Assembly: GCF_014236655.1 (NCBI RefSeq)
Contig: NZ_JACMYG010000008.1
Span: forward strand, 166,561-230,560
Reading direction: 5' to 3'
Length of the DNA: 64,000 nt
DNA from: Pseudomonas kielensis
Lineage (GTDB): Bacteria > Pseudomonadota > Gammaproteobacteria > Pseudomonadales > Pseudomonadaceae
The position numbers and the translations under genes are program-made. The notes below the pieces were generated by a model. It was given only the letters and a program-made list of their open reading frames with translations. It ran no database searches and was not told where the DNA came from. Below are positions 50,743 through 59,029 of this stretch, piece after piece (position 1 is the first letter of the stretch; each line of letters starts with the position of its first letter).

Positions 50743-51315
50743 ATGGCTTCTCTACTGCGCCCGGCGTTGACCCTGTTCATTGCCCTGTCGTTGATCACCG
50801 GCCTGGCCTATCCACTGCTCACGACCGGCATTGCCAGGTGGGTGTTCCCTTCTCAGGCACAGGGCAGTCTGATTGAACGGGATGGCAAAACCGTGGGTTC
50901 CTCGTTGATCGGTCAGCGCTTCAGCGATCCCGGGCACTTCTGGAGTCGCCCGTCGGCGACCGGCCCCACCCCCTACAACGCGGCGGCCTCGTCCGGGTCG
51001 AACCTGGGGCCACTGAACCCGGCACTGGCGGACGCGATCAGGGGCCGCATCGATGCCTTGCATGCCGCCGACCCCGGTAATACCGCGACCATTCCCGCCG
51101 ACTTGATCTACAGTTCTGCCAGCGGCCTCGATCCACATATCAGCACCGCGGCAGCCCAGTATCAGGCGGGCCGAATTGCGCGGGTGCGCAATGTGCCCAT
51201 AGAGCGCGTTCGCCAACTGATTGCCGAACACTCCGAAGACAGGCTGTTCGGGTTCCTTGGCGAGCCTCGGGTCAACGTTCTGGAACTGAACCTGGCACTC
51301 GACGCCGTACGTTGA
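50743..51315 (+). CDS. kdpC: KdpC, accessory subunit
   Basis: 190 residues with one N-terminal membrane helix (LFIALSLITGLAYPLLTTGI) and a periplasmic domain with the family motifs GSSLIGQRFSDPGHFWSRPSAT and SASGLDPHISTAAAQYQ. It begins 12 bases after kdpB with a GGAG site. Confidence 0.95.
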   Translation: MASLLRPALTLFIALSLITGLAYPLLTTGIARWVFPSQAQGSLIERDGKTVGSSLIGQRFSDPGHFWSRPSATGPTPYNAAASSGSNLGPLNPALADAIRGRIDALHAADPGNTATIPADLIYSSASGLDPHISTAAAQYQAGRIARVRNVPIERVRQLIAEHSEDRLFGFLGEPRVNVLELNLALDAVR

Positions 51316-51340
51316 GCGCCACTCTGACACGGTGGGTTTG

Positions 51341-54040
51341 ATGGCCGAACAACGTCCTGACCCAGACCAGCTACTGGCGCAGATTCGCGCAGATGAAGCC
51401 CAGGCCAAGCGCGGACAGCTGAAGATTTTTTTCGGTGCCAGCGCTGGTGTCGGCAAGACCTACGCGATGCTGACGGCCGCCCAAACGGCGAAACAACAGC
51501 ACATCGATGTACTGATCGGCGTAATCGAAACCCATGGCCGTGCTGAAACCCAGGCGTTGACCCAGGGCCTGGACGTTTTGCCCCTCAAACAGGTCGTTGA
51601 CAAGAACCGCACACTGACCGAGTTCGATCTGGACGCCGCGCTGTCACGCAAACCGCAGTTGATCCTGATCGACGAGCTGGCCCACTCCAACATCGTTGGT
51701 TCACGCCATCCAAAACGTTGGCAGGACGTGGAAGAACTGCTCAGCGCCGGTATCGATGTCTGGTCCACCATGAATGTTCAGCACCTGGAGAGCCTGAACG
51801 ACGTTGTCGGTGGCATTACCGGTATTCGCGTCTGGGAAACCGTGCCCGACCGTGTGTTCGACACGGCTGATGAAGTGGTCATCGTCGACTTGCCGCCTGA
51901 TGACCTGCTGCAACGACTTAAGGAAGGCAAAGTGTATCTGGCCCATCAGGCTGAACGGGCGGTGCAGAATTTCTTTCGCAAAGGCAACCTGATCGCGTTG
52001 CGTGAATTGGCGTTGCGCCGCACCGCCGACCGTGTGGACAGCGAGATGCTGCAGTACCGCATCAGCCGCGCAGTAAAACCCGTCTGGGGCACTCGCGACT
52101 CACTGCTCGCCTGCGTCGGCCCGCATGAGCAGGGAGAAAAGACGGTACGGTCAACGGCTCGCCTGGCCGCACAGCTCAACGTGCCGTGGCATGCGGTTTA
52201 TGTCGAGACACCTGCCTTGCAGCGCCTGCCCGAGACCAAGCGGCGTCGCATTCTGGCGACCCTGAAGCTGGCCCAGGACATGGGTGCCCAGATCTCGACC
52301 CTGGCCGGTCAGGACATTGCCGAGACGCTGGTCAAGTACGCCCGGCAGCACAATCTGTCCAAAGTCGTACTGGGCCGCGATGACCAGCCTCGTCGTCATT
52401 TCTGGAGCCGGTTGCTCGCAGATCGAATGGGTGCGCTGGGCGCTGATCTGGACGTGATTCAAGTCTCCCTTGCGACCAACCCGCGCAAACAAACCGAGCC
52501 CCATTGCGCGAAGACGCAAAGCCCGGTCAGGGGGTGGTCCTATGTCTGGAGCGTGGCGCTCTGCGCGGTAACGACCCTTGCGGCCATACCTTTGGCTCAG
52601 GTGCTGGAGCAGGCCAATATCGTCATGCTGTTTCTGCTGGTCGTCGTCGCCGTCGCCGTTCGTTTTGGTCGCGGTCCGGCTGTTCTGGCGGCCTTTGTAT
52701 CAGTGGCCGCATTCGACTTCTTTTTTGTGGCGCCGCGCTTTTCGTTCGCCTTCGCTGATATCCAGTACCTGGTGACCTTCAGCGTGATGCTCGTGGTCGC
52801 GCTGGTGATCGGCCAGATGACCGCAGGCCTGACGTACCAGGCACGGGTGGCGCAGCGGCGCGAAGATCGCATGCGGGCGCTGTACGACATGTCGCGGCTG
52901 TTGTCGGCGGCGCTGATGACCGAGCAGGTCGCTGAAATCGGTTCACGTTTCCTCAGTGCCGAATTTGGTGCAAGGTCGGCACTGCTGGTCGCTGACGACA
53001 ACAATAAACTGCAAGCGCCGCTGATCACCGGGGATGCACCGCACGTGGACGTTGCCATTGCCCGGTGGTCCTTCGACAAAGCCGAACCGGCCGGCTATGG
53101 CACCGATACGCTGCCCTCCAGCCCAACGCTTTATCTGCCTCTGTCGGCACCCATGCGGGTGCGCGGGGTATTGGCCGTGCAACCGCATGACACGAGCCGT
53201 CTGGCGGTGCCGGAACAACGACGTCTGCTCGACACCTGTGCGTCATTGCTGGCTATCTCGCTGGAACGGATTCACTACATCCACATTGCCCAGGACACGA
53301 CCGTTCAAATGGAGTCCGAGCGCTTGCGCAACTCGTTGCTCTCGGCCATCTCCCATGACTTGCGAACCCCGCTGTCGGTCATGGTCGGGCTTGCCGAAGC
53401 ACTGAAGCTGACCAAGCCCCCCCTGACTGGCGAAGCCGCCGAAATCGCCACCGCGGTAGGCGAGTCGGCGCTGCGCATGAACACGCTGGTCAACAACCTG
53501 TTGGACATGGCGCGCCTCGAATCCGGCAAAGTGGTCTTGAATCGGCAGTGGCAACCCATCGAGGACGTAGTGGGCAGCGCCCTGCGAGCCATTCAGCCGA
53601 TTCTGGGCGGGCATTCGGTGCAGGTCGTTCTGGACGATAATGTACCTCCTGTACGCATCGACGCAGTGTTGATCGAACGCGTCCTGATCAACCTGATCGA
53701 GAACGCCGTCAAGTACACCCCTCAAGGCACCACCATTCGTCTGGGGGCCCGGGCCTCGCCGGACAACATCGAATTGTGGGTCGCCGACGAAGGTCCGGGA
53801 CTACCCCACGGTCACGAAGAGGCGGTCTTCAGCAAGTTCATGCGTGGCAAGAAGGAAAGCTCGATACCAGGTGTCGGGCTGGGCCTGGCTATTTGCCGGG
53901 CCATCGCCCTGGCTCATGGCGGGACGATGCTGGGGGTCAACCGGCCAGAGGGCGGGGCTTGCTTCACGTTACGCCTGCCCCGTGAAGCCCCTCCGAACAT
54001 CGAACCCTTTGAGCCGCAGACCGACAAGGACTCACCATGA
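51341..54040 (+). CDS. kdpD: KdpD sensor kinase
   Basis: 899 residues. The order is an N-terminal KdpD domain with Walker A (FFGASAGVGKTYAML), a USP-like domain (about 230-360), four closely spaced membrane helices (about 400-500), a GAF-like segment, then the kinase core with the phosphorylated His in LLSAISHDLRTPLS and the ATP motifs NLIENAVKYTP and DEGPGLP. It senses K+ and turgor and phosphorylates KdpE. I use ATG 51341; GTG 51332 is an in-frame alternative. A USP domain inside KdpD fits the theme of the island. Confidence 0.94.
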   Translation: MAEQRPDPDQLLAQIRADEAQAKRGQLKIFFGASAGVGKTYAMLTAAQTAKQQHIDVLIGVIETHGRAETQALTQGLDVLPLKQVVDKNRTLTEFDLDAALSRKPQLILIDELAHSNIVGSRHPKRWQDVEELLSAGIDVWSTMNVQHLESLNDVVGGITGIRVWETVPDRVFDTADEVVIVDLPPDDLLQRLKEGKVYLAHQAERAVQNFFRKGNLIALRELALRRTADRVDSEMLQYRISRAVKPVWGTRDSLLACVGPHEQGEKTVRSTARLAAQLNVPWHAVYVETPALQRLPETKRRRILATLKLAQDMGAQISTLAGQDIAETLVKYARQHNLSKVVLGRDDQPRRHFWSRLLADRMGALGADLDVIQVSLATNPRKQTEPHCAKTQSPVRGWSYVWSVALCAVTTLAAIPLAQVLEQANIVMLFLLVVVAVAVRFGRGPAVLAAFVSVAAFDFFFVAPRFSFAFADIQYLVTFSVMLVVALVIGQMTAGLTYQARVAQRREDRMRALYDMSRLLSAALMTEQVAEIGSRFLSAEFGARSALLVADDNNKLQAPLITGDAPHVDVAIARWSFDKAEPAGYGTDTLPSSPTLYLPLSAPMRVRGVLAVQPHDTSRLAVPEQRRLLDTCASLLAISLERIHYIHIAQDTTVQMESERLRNSLLSAISHDLRTPLSVMVGLAEALKLTKPPLTGEAAEIATAVGESALRMNTLVNNLLDMARLESGKVVLNRQWQPIEDVVGSALRAIQPILGGHSVQVVLDDNVPPVRIDAVLIERVLINLIENAVKYTPQGTTIRLGARASPDNIELWVADEGPGLPHGHEEAVFSKFMRGKKESSIPGVGLGLAICRAIALAHGGTMLGVNRPEGGACFTLRLPREAPPNIEPFEPQTDKDSP

Positions 54041-54726
54041 GCGAATCAGTGCCTCATGTCCTGATCATCGAAGACGAGAAGGAAATACGTCGCTTCGTGC
54101 GCATGGCCTTGCAAGCTGAAGGCCTGGAAGTTCACGAAGCCGATACCTTTCACCGGGGGCTCATTGACGCGGGCACGCGCCGGCCCGACCTGATTGTGCT
54201 CGACCTCGGACTGCCCGACGGTGACGGTATCGACCTTATCAGGGACGTGCGCAGTTGGTCAGAGGTGCCGATCATTGTGTTGTCTGCCCGTGGTGCGGAA
54301 TCGGACAAAATCCTGGCCCTGGACACGGGGGCAGATGACTATCTGGTGAAGCCGTTTGGCACCGGAGAGCTGCTGGCGCGTGTGCGCGCCATGCTGCGCA
54401 GACACGTAAAAGAATCCGAGAATCACGCAGCCCTGGCTTTTGGCGACGTGCGGATTGATATGGAACGGCGTGTCGTGGAGCGCTGCGGCGCGCCATTGCA
54501 TTTGACACCACTGGAGTATCGCCTGCTGGTCCATCTTTGCTCACATCCGAACCGGGTTCTGACGCACCAACAACTGCTCAACGCGGTATGGGGGCCAGGG
54601 CACACTACCGATACGCCGTACCTTCGGGTCTTCATGGGCGGGCTACGGAAGAAAGTCGAGGTCGACCCCTCACAGCCCAAACACCTGGTGACTGAAACGG
54701 GCGTTGGCTACCGTTTTATCCCCTGA
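54037..54726 (+). CDS. kdpE: KdpE response regulator
   Basis: 229 residues of OmpR type. The receiver domain has the acidic pocket IIEDEKE, the phosphorylated Asp in LIVLDLGLPDGDG and the conserved Lys in LVKPFGTG; the C-terminal winged helix is near residues 130-229. Overlaps kdpD by four bases (ATGA). Activates kdpFABC. Confidence 0.95.
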   Translation: MSESVPHVLIIEDEKEIRRFVRMALQAEGLEVHEADTFHRGLIDAGTRRPDLIVLDLGLPDGDGIDLIRDVRSWSEVPIIVLSARGAESDKILALDTGADDYLVKPFGTGELLARVRAMLRRHVKESENHAALAFGDVRIDMERRVVERCGAPLHLTPLEYRLLVHLCSHPNRVLTHQQLLNAVWGPGHTTDTPYLRVFMGGLRKKVEVDPSQPKHLVTETGVGYRFIP

Positions 54727-54840
54727 TGCCAGTGGTCGTTATTGGGGGCATTCTCTTTGATGTGAAAGCATCTGCGGGTCATGGCCATGCACATACCTGG
54801 CAGGCGGCAGCGTAACTGCGGGGATGCTCTAAACAAGCCC

Positions 54841-56682
54841 TCAGGGCTGGGGCACGATCAACCGGGCGACTGCGGTGGCGGCCTTGACCGGCCTGATCGG
54901 TGGAAACTCTTCAGGCGTGAGCGTTTCTTTCTCCAGTAGCAGAAGTGCCCCGGCGTCCAGATCGGCCCGACGACCTTCGAGCAAGGCGGTTGCCCGACGG
55001 TAGCCTTCGTCGAGCAGGGCGCGAATTTCCAGATCGACCTCCCTGGCCGTTTGCTCCGAATAATCTTTGTCCATGGCGCTCGGCATACGTTCGCCAAGAA
55101 AGGACGAGCTTTGCCGCTCCAGCACGGACTGGCCGAGCGAGGCGCTCATGCCAAACCGGGTGATCAGCTGTCGGGCGATATCCGTGGCCCGCGCCAGGTC
55201 ATCGGCCGCCCCGGTCGAAATCTGCTCAAACACAAGGCGTTCGGCGGCGCGTCCGGCCATGAGAACGACGATCCGGTCCTTGAGCATTTGGCAACTGATC
55301 AGGAAGCGGTCTTCGGTCGGTCGCTGCAGCGTATAGCCCAGTGAACCAATCGCGCGGGGCACGATTGAGACTTTATGGACCGGATCCATGGCCGGCAGGC
55401 TGCTCGCCGCCAGGGCATGCCCCATCTCATGAAACGCCACCACTCGGCGTTCATCGGGGCGCAGCACGCTGCTTTTGCGTTCAACCCCGGCGACGATGCG
55501 TTCTACGGCAGCCGTGAAGTCGTCCAGGCTGACGGCATCAGCCCCGCGACGTGTCGCCACGATGGCGGCTTCATTGACCAGGTTGGCCAAGTCCGCGCCG
55601 GTAAACCCCGTGGTGATGTCGGCAATGCGCTCGTTATCGAGGTCTGGCGTGACCGTTATTTTTTGCAGATGGACCTTGAGTATTGCCTGACGACCTTTTC
55701 GGTCTGGGCGATCGATCAGCACCTGGCGGTCGATTCGTCCAGCGCGCAGCAATGCAGGGTCCAGAATCTCCGGTCGATTGGTCGCGGCCAGCAATACAAC
55801 GCCCTCACGAGGGTCGAATCCATCCAGTTCGGACAGTAACTGATTGAGGGTCTGTTCTTTTTCATCGTTGCCACCAAAGGCGCCGATGCCCCGCATCTTT
55901 CCCAGCGCATCCAGCTCATCGATGAAGATGATGCAGGGGGCGGCCTGGCGTGCCTGTTCGAACAGGTCGTGGACGCGTGCCGCCCCCACCCCGACGAACA
56001 TTTCGACAAACTCGGATCCGGAGATCGAAAAAAACGGTACGCCCGCTTCACCGGCGATCGCTTTGGCCACCAGGGTTTTGCCGGTTCCTGGCGGGCCGAC
56101 CAGCAGCGTGCCCTTGGGAATGTGCGCCCCCAGGCGTGCGTATTTGGTTTTGTCCTTGAGAAACGAAACGATTTCCACCAACTCAGCCTTGGCCTCATCG
56201 ATGCCCGCCACATCGGCAAATGTCACGCCGGTATCGCGCTGGACGAATACCTTGGCCCTGGACTTGCCGATGTTCATCAGTCCACCAAAGCCCTGTTTTT
56301 GCGCCAGGCTGCGGAACAGGAAATGCCAGACCACCATAATCAACACAAAAGGCAGCAGCCAGCCGAGCAGTCCGCCCAGGCGGGTGTTTTCCTGCACACC
56401 GGTAAACCCGACCCCCGAACGCGCGAGATCCGCCGCGAGGGCGGGGTCGACCCGCACGGTTGAGAACAGGGTATGGCCATCAATGGGCACCTGCAGTTTG
56501 CCGGTGATTTTGTCCTGTTCCACTCGCAAATCACTGACTTTCTGCTCGCTCAGCAGTTGTAAAAACTCGCTGTACGGTAGGGGCTGAACGATGTTTCGTT
56601 CGAGAAACAGAAACTGCACAAGCGCGACCACAAAGAAGGCGATCACGAAGTAAGACAGGTTCCATTGTTGATTCTTCTTCAT
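54841..56682 (-). CDS. FtsH-type ATP-dependent membrane protease (second copy)
   Basis: 613 residues: membrane helices at about 8-27 and 106-124 with a periplasmic domain between, AAA module with Walker A GPPGTGKT (197-203) and Walker [11 protein letters not shown], second region of homology [21 protein letters not shown], and the zinc protease motif HEMGH (418-422). It is a little shorter than housekeeping FtsH and probably a paralogue. It is behind the triple-BON gene on the same strand, 86 bases away without a box between, so the box at 57486 may drive both. It degrades damaged membrane proteins under stress. I start at ATG 56682. Confidence 0.92.
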   Translation of the reverse strand: MKKNQQWNLSYFVIAFFVVALVQFLFLERNIVQPLPYSEFLQLLSEQKVSDLRVEQDKITGKLQVPIDGHTLFSTVRVDPALAADLARSGVGFTGVQENTRLGGLLGWLLPFVLIMVVWHFLFRSLAQKQGFGGLMNIGKSRAKVFVQRDTGVTFADVAGIDEAKAELVEIVSFLKDKTKYARLGAHIPKGTLLVGPPGTGKTLVAKAIAGEAGVPFFSISGSEFVEMFVGVGAARVHDLFEQARQAAPCIIFIDELDALGKMRGIGAFGGNDEKEQTLNQLLSELDGFDPREGVVLLAATNRPEILDPALLRAGRIDRQVLIDRPDRKGRQAILKVHLQKITVTPDLDNERIADITTGFTGADLANLVNEAAIVATRRGADAVSLDDFTAAVERIVAGVERKSSVLRPDERRVVAFHEMGHALAASSLPAMDPVHKVSIVPRAIGSLGYTLQRPTEDRFLISCQMLKDRIVVLMAGRAAERLVFEQISTGAADDLARATDIARQLITRFGMSASLGQSVLERQSSSFLGERMPSAMDKDYSEQTAREVDLEIRALLDEGYRRATALLEGRRADLDAGALLLLEKETLTPEEFPPIRPVKAATAVARLIVPQP

Positions 56683-56768
56683 GGCCTTGGCCCGTGCAGG
56701 AGGCGATGTGGAGGGGGGGCAACCGCTCAACGCGCCCGGAGGTAACGAACCGTCTCCGGGCTGTTGCT

Positions 56769-57416
56769 TCAGGCGAGCAGCAAATGATCTTCCACCTTGT
56801 TGACGCCCGGTACTGACCAGGCGGCCCGTTCCGCGATCTTGCGTTCACGCCACAGATGCACCCGGCCTTCGAGTTTGACCACACTGCCTTCAACCTTGAT
56901 GTGAATCCCTTTGGCATCGACTTCGGCATTGCGCTTGAGCGCTTCTTCGATGCGCTGCTGGATATCGAGCACATCAACCTGGGGACGCAGCGTGAGTCGG
57001 TTGTCCACGCCGACCACCCCGGACAGCTTGCGCACGGCCCGTTCTACGGTTTCCTTCTGGTACTGCCAGTCCACCTGGCCTTCCAGGCTGACCCAGCCGT
57101 TCTCCACAATGACCTTGGCTGCGCCCTGGGGAATATCGGCGCTCCAGTCAATGATGTTGAGGGCGCGATTGGCGATGGTGTCGTCCGCCGTGCCGGCCCC
57201 CTTGTTCAGTCGCACCTGGATTTCTTCCGCCAGTGCGCGTACGCCTTTGACCGCCTTGACGGCACGTTCGACGCGTACTTTCTGTGCATAGTTGGTGACG
57301 TGGCCGGTCAGGGTGACAACCCCCTTGTCGACGGCAACCCCAATGTTGGCGGCATCGATGTCGGGCAGGAATTCGAGCTCTTCGAGTATGGATTTACGCA
57401 GGCTCAAGTCGTTCAT
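56769..57416 (-). CDS. Triple BON-domain protein
   Basis: 215 residues with three BON repeats (about 5-70, 78-145 and 150-213), each with the pattern VxVxxGxVxLxGxVxxxxxxxxAERAVxxxxGVxxVxN (for example VAVDKGVVTLTGHV and IKVEGSVVKLEGRVHLW). OsmY-like BON proteins bind phospholipid and stabilise the envelope; this one has no signal peptide that I can see, so it may be cytoplasmic. ATG 57416 is preceded by GAGGACATC. An FNR-type box lies about 76 bases upstream. Confidence 0.88.
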   Translation of the reverse strand: MNDLSLRKSILEELEFLPDIDAANIGVAVDKGVVTLTGHVTNYAQKVRVERAVKAVKGVRALAEEIQVRLNKGAGTADDTIANRALNIIDWSADIPQGAAKVIVENGWVSLEGQVDWQYQKETVERAVRKLSGVVGVDNRLTLRPQVDVLDIQQRIEEALKRNAEVDAKGIHIKVEGSVVKLEGRVHLWRERKIAERAAWSVPGVNKVEDHLLLA

Positions 57417-57485
57417 GACGATGTCCTCGGTTGAAGGGCGATAGTTGCCCGTTCCACTTTTTTACGCCTGAGCAACTTCGCGGCA

Positions 57486-57499
57486 TTGAGTTAAATCAA
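57486..57499. promoter_or_regulatory. FNR/Anr-type box (TTGAG-TTAA-ATCAA), for the BON-ftsH unit
   Basis: One mismatch. The centre is about 76 bases before the BON ATG at 57416, left member of a divergent pair. Confidence 0.65.
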
Positions 57500-57544
57500 G
57501 TCGGCGTCAGTGGTCGTCTCCGTTGATCGCCAGGTGTTGGTTGA

Positions 57545-57558
57545 TTGATAAAAATCAG
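57545..57558. promoter_or_regulatory. FNR/Anr-type box (TTGAT-AAAA-ATCAG), for the lipoprotein gene
   Basis: One mismatch in the last base; identical to 22398-22411. The centre is about 82 bases before the ATG at 57634. Confidence 0.68.
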
Positions 57559-57633
57559 AGAGGCCCGGCAATGCCCATTGATACTTGAATCGTCAACTGC
57601 AGTGATTCAGGCGCGAAACTTGAGGATAAAAAA

Positions 57634-57870
57634 ATGAGCAGGTACTTCACCGTTGCACTGTTGGGCATACTTTTGGCGACGACGGCCGGGTGCAGCAATA
57701 GGCATGCCCAGGAAATCGACGCTCGCTTGGAGTCCGCGGAAAACAATGCGACGTGGGCACGCGTCAGGGCTGACGAGGCATTTTTGAAGGCACAACTGGC
57801 AGCGGAAGTGGCGCTTCGAGCACAACACACGGCCGATGAAGCCAATGTGCGTATCAGTCGGATGAAGTAA
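57634..57870 (+). CDS. OprI/Lpp-like outer-membrane lipoprotein paralogue
   Basis: 78 residues. Signal peptide with lipobox ending TTAGC (lipidated Cys20), then an alpha-helical heptad coiled coil (EIDARLESAENNATWARVRADEAFLKAQ, AQHTADEANVR) much like P. aeruginosa OprI ([27 protein letters not shown] region). It ends in lysine (ISRMK), as needed for covalent attachment to peptidoglycan. The central part replaces OprI glycine with larger residues. An FNR-type box suggests a low-oxygen form of the envelope tether. GAGGATA precedes ATG 57634. Confidence 0.82.
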   Translation: MSRYFTVALLGILLATTAGCSNRHAQEIDARLESAENNATWARVRADEAFLKAQLAAEVALRAQHTADEANVRISRMK

Positions 57871-58013
57871 GGCGCTTGGCAAGTACGCAGTCCCTGTATG
57901 AAACCCCGTACGGGATGACGGAAATCTGATCTCGCGCGTAAAGGAATAGGGTGTGACCGTCCCTGACTTATTCGTATCGAACAGCCTCGATGTCGATACG
58001 GATAATGCGGACA

Positions 58014-58048
58014 ACAAAAATCCCCCGGCCGGTTTCCCTGCCAGGGGC
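58014..58048 (-). terminator. Terminator of the hsp20 gene
   Basis: On the minus strand CCCCTGGC pairs with GCCGGGG (one G-T pair) around AGGGAAACCG, and TTTTTG follows. It is 15 bases after the hsp20 stop codon. Confidence 0.65.
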
Positions 58049-58062
58049 AAGTTGCCTGGGAT

Positions 58063-58605
58063 TCAATCGGCTTTGATCGGCACGAGTTTATCCGCTTTCA
58101 TGGCCTCAGGCTTTTTCGGCAGCGAGAGGCTCAGCACGCCTTTGCTGAAACTCGCCTCGATCTTATCGGCATCGACGCCTTTGGGAAGGTTGAATACCCG
58201 CTCGAAGGAACCATAGTGACGCTCGCTAAGGTAGTAGCCTTTACGTTTTTCTTCCTTGTCGTCTTTCTTTTCCCCTTTGATGATCAGGCTGCCATTGGAC
58301 AGTTTGACCTCAATGTTTTTCTCATCCATGCCGGGCAGTTCGGCAGTGATTTCGAAACTCTTGTCTTTTTCGGTGATATCCACGGCAGGCAGGCTGTGGC
58401 CGATGAGTTCTCGCCGCCACAGCGGATCGACATCAAACAGGCCACGGCTGAAGGGTGACAGGTTTGAGCGGTGGTTGAAGTCTTCGAACAGGTGATCGAC
58501 CTGTTGCCGGAGTTTTTCCAGGGGGCGCCACAGATCAGTGCCCACTGAACGCTCACTGACTTTGTCCTCGTTAGTCACGGGCATTTTTTTCACGGTATTA
58601 CTCAT
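58063..58605 (-). CDS. Small heat-shock protein Hsp20
   Basis: 180 residues. The alpha-crystallin domain spans about 75-170 (LPAVDITEKDKSFEITAELPGMDEKNIEVKLSNGSLIIKGEK-like, then the arm RHYGSFERVFNLPKGVDADKIEASF), and the C-terminal L-x-L motif in VLSLSLPKK allows oligomerisation. It is a holdase that protects unfolded proteins. ATG 58605 follows AGAGGAG. In lxa of Burkholderia and in DosR (HspX) an Hsp20 is also present. An FNR-type box lies about 205 bases upstream, shared with the P-type ATPase gap. Confidence 0.93.
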   Translation of the reverse strand: MSNTVKKMPVTNEDKVSERSVGTDLWRPLEKLRQQVDHLFEDFNHRSNLSPFSRGLFDVDPLWRRELIGHSLPAVDITEKDKSFEITAELPGMDEKNIEVKLSNGSLIIKGEKKDDKEEKRKGYYLSERHYGSFERVFNLPKGVDADKIEASFSKGVLSLSLPKKPEAMKADKLVPIKAD

Positions 58606-59029
58606 TTTCACACTCCTCTTGGATGACGGTGGCTGCCGACATCTCATCTGTCGGCCCAACCTGAAACAACAGAGCGAGGGCCATGGCGTCTGCACCTTGC
58701 AAGTGAGTGGTCATGGGCGTCTGCATGAAACACGAGGTCTGCATGCATCGAATCTGATGATGCAACGACGGTCTCTAATTTCTGCTGAACGTCCCGCGCC
58801 TGTTTGATTTAGATCAGAAAGAGGGCACACACCGGCTTTTTCCAGAAACGGCCTTCATTAGGCCTGTGCTCGGCTTCAATGAAGGCGCCACATCGGACAC
58901 GTTGAGCATTCCGGACCTAAGCTCTACAGGTGCGTCGCTGACACTAGTCGTTGGAGGCACCCTCACGATCAAGCCTTCAGCGTCATGTTCCGCGTGGGGA
59001 ATGCCAATCGTTTAGAGGGACTCGCGTCG
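58606..59029. other. 424-base divergent gap between hsp20 and the P-type ATPase
   Basis: Contains the hsp20 ribosome site at the left, a single FNR-type box at 58804-58817 about midway, and the weak upstream alternative start of the ATPase (ATG 58985). I see no gene, no REP element and no heat-shock element that I could support. Confidence 0.6.
58804..58817. promoter_or_regulatory. FNR/Anr-type box (TTGAT-TTAG-ATCAG)
   Basis: One mismatch. The centre is about 205 bases before the hsp20 ATG and about 220 bases before the ATPase ATG at 59030, so the direction of action cannot be assigned. Confidence 0.6.
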
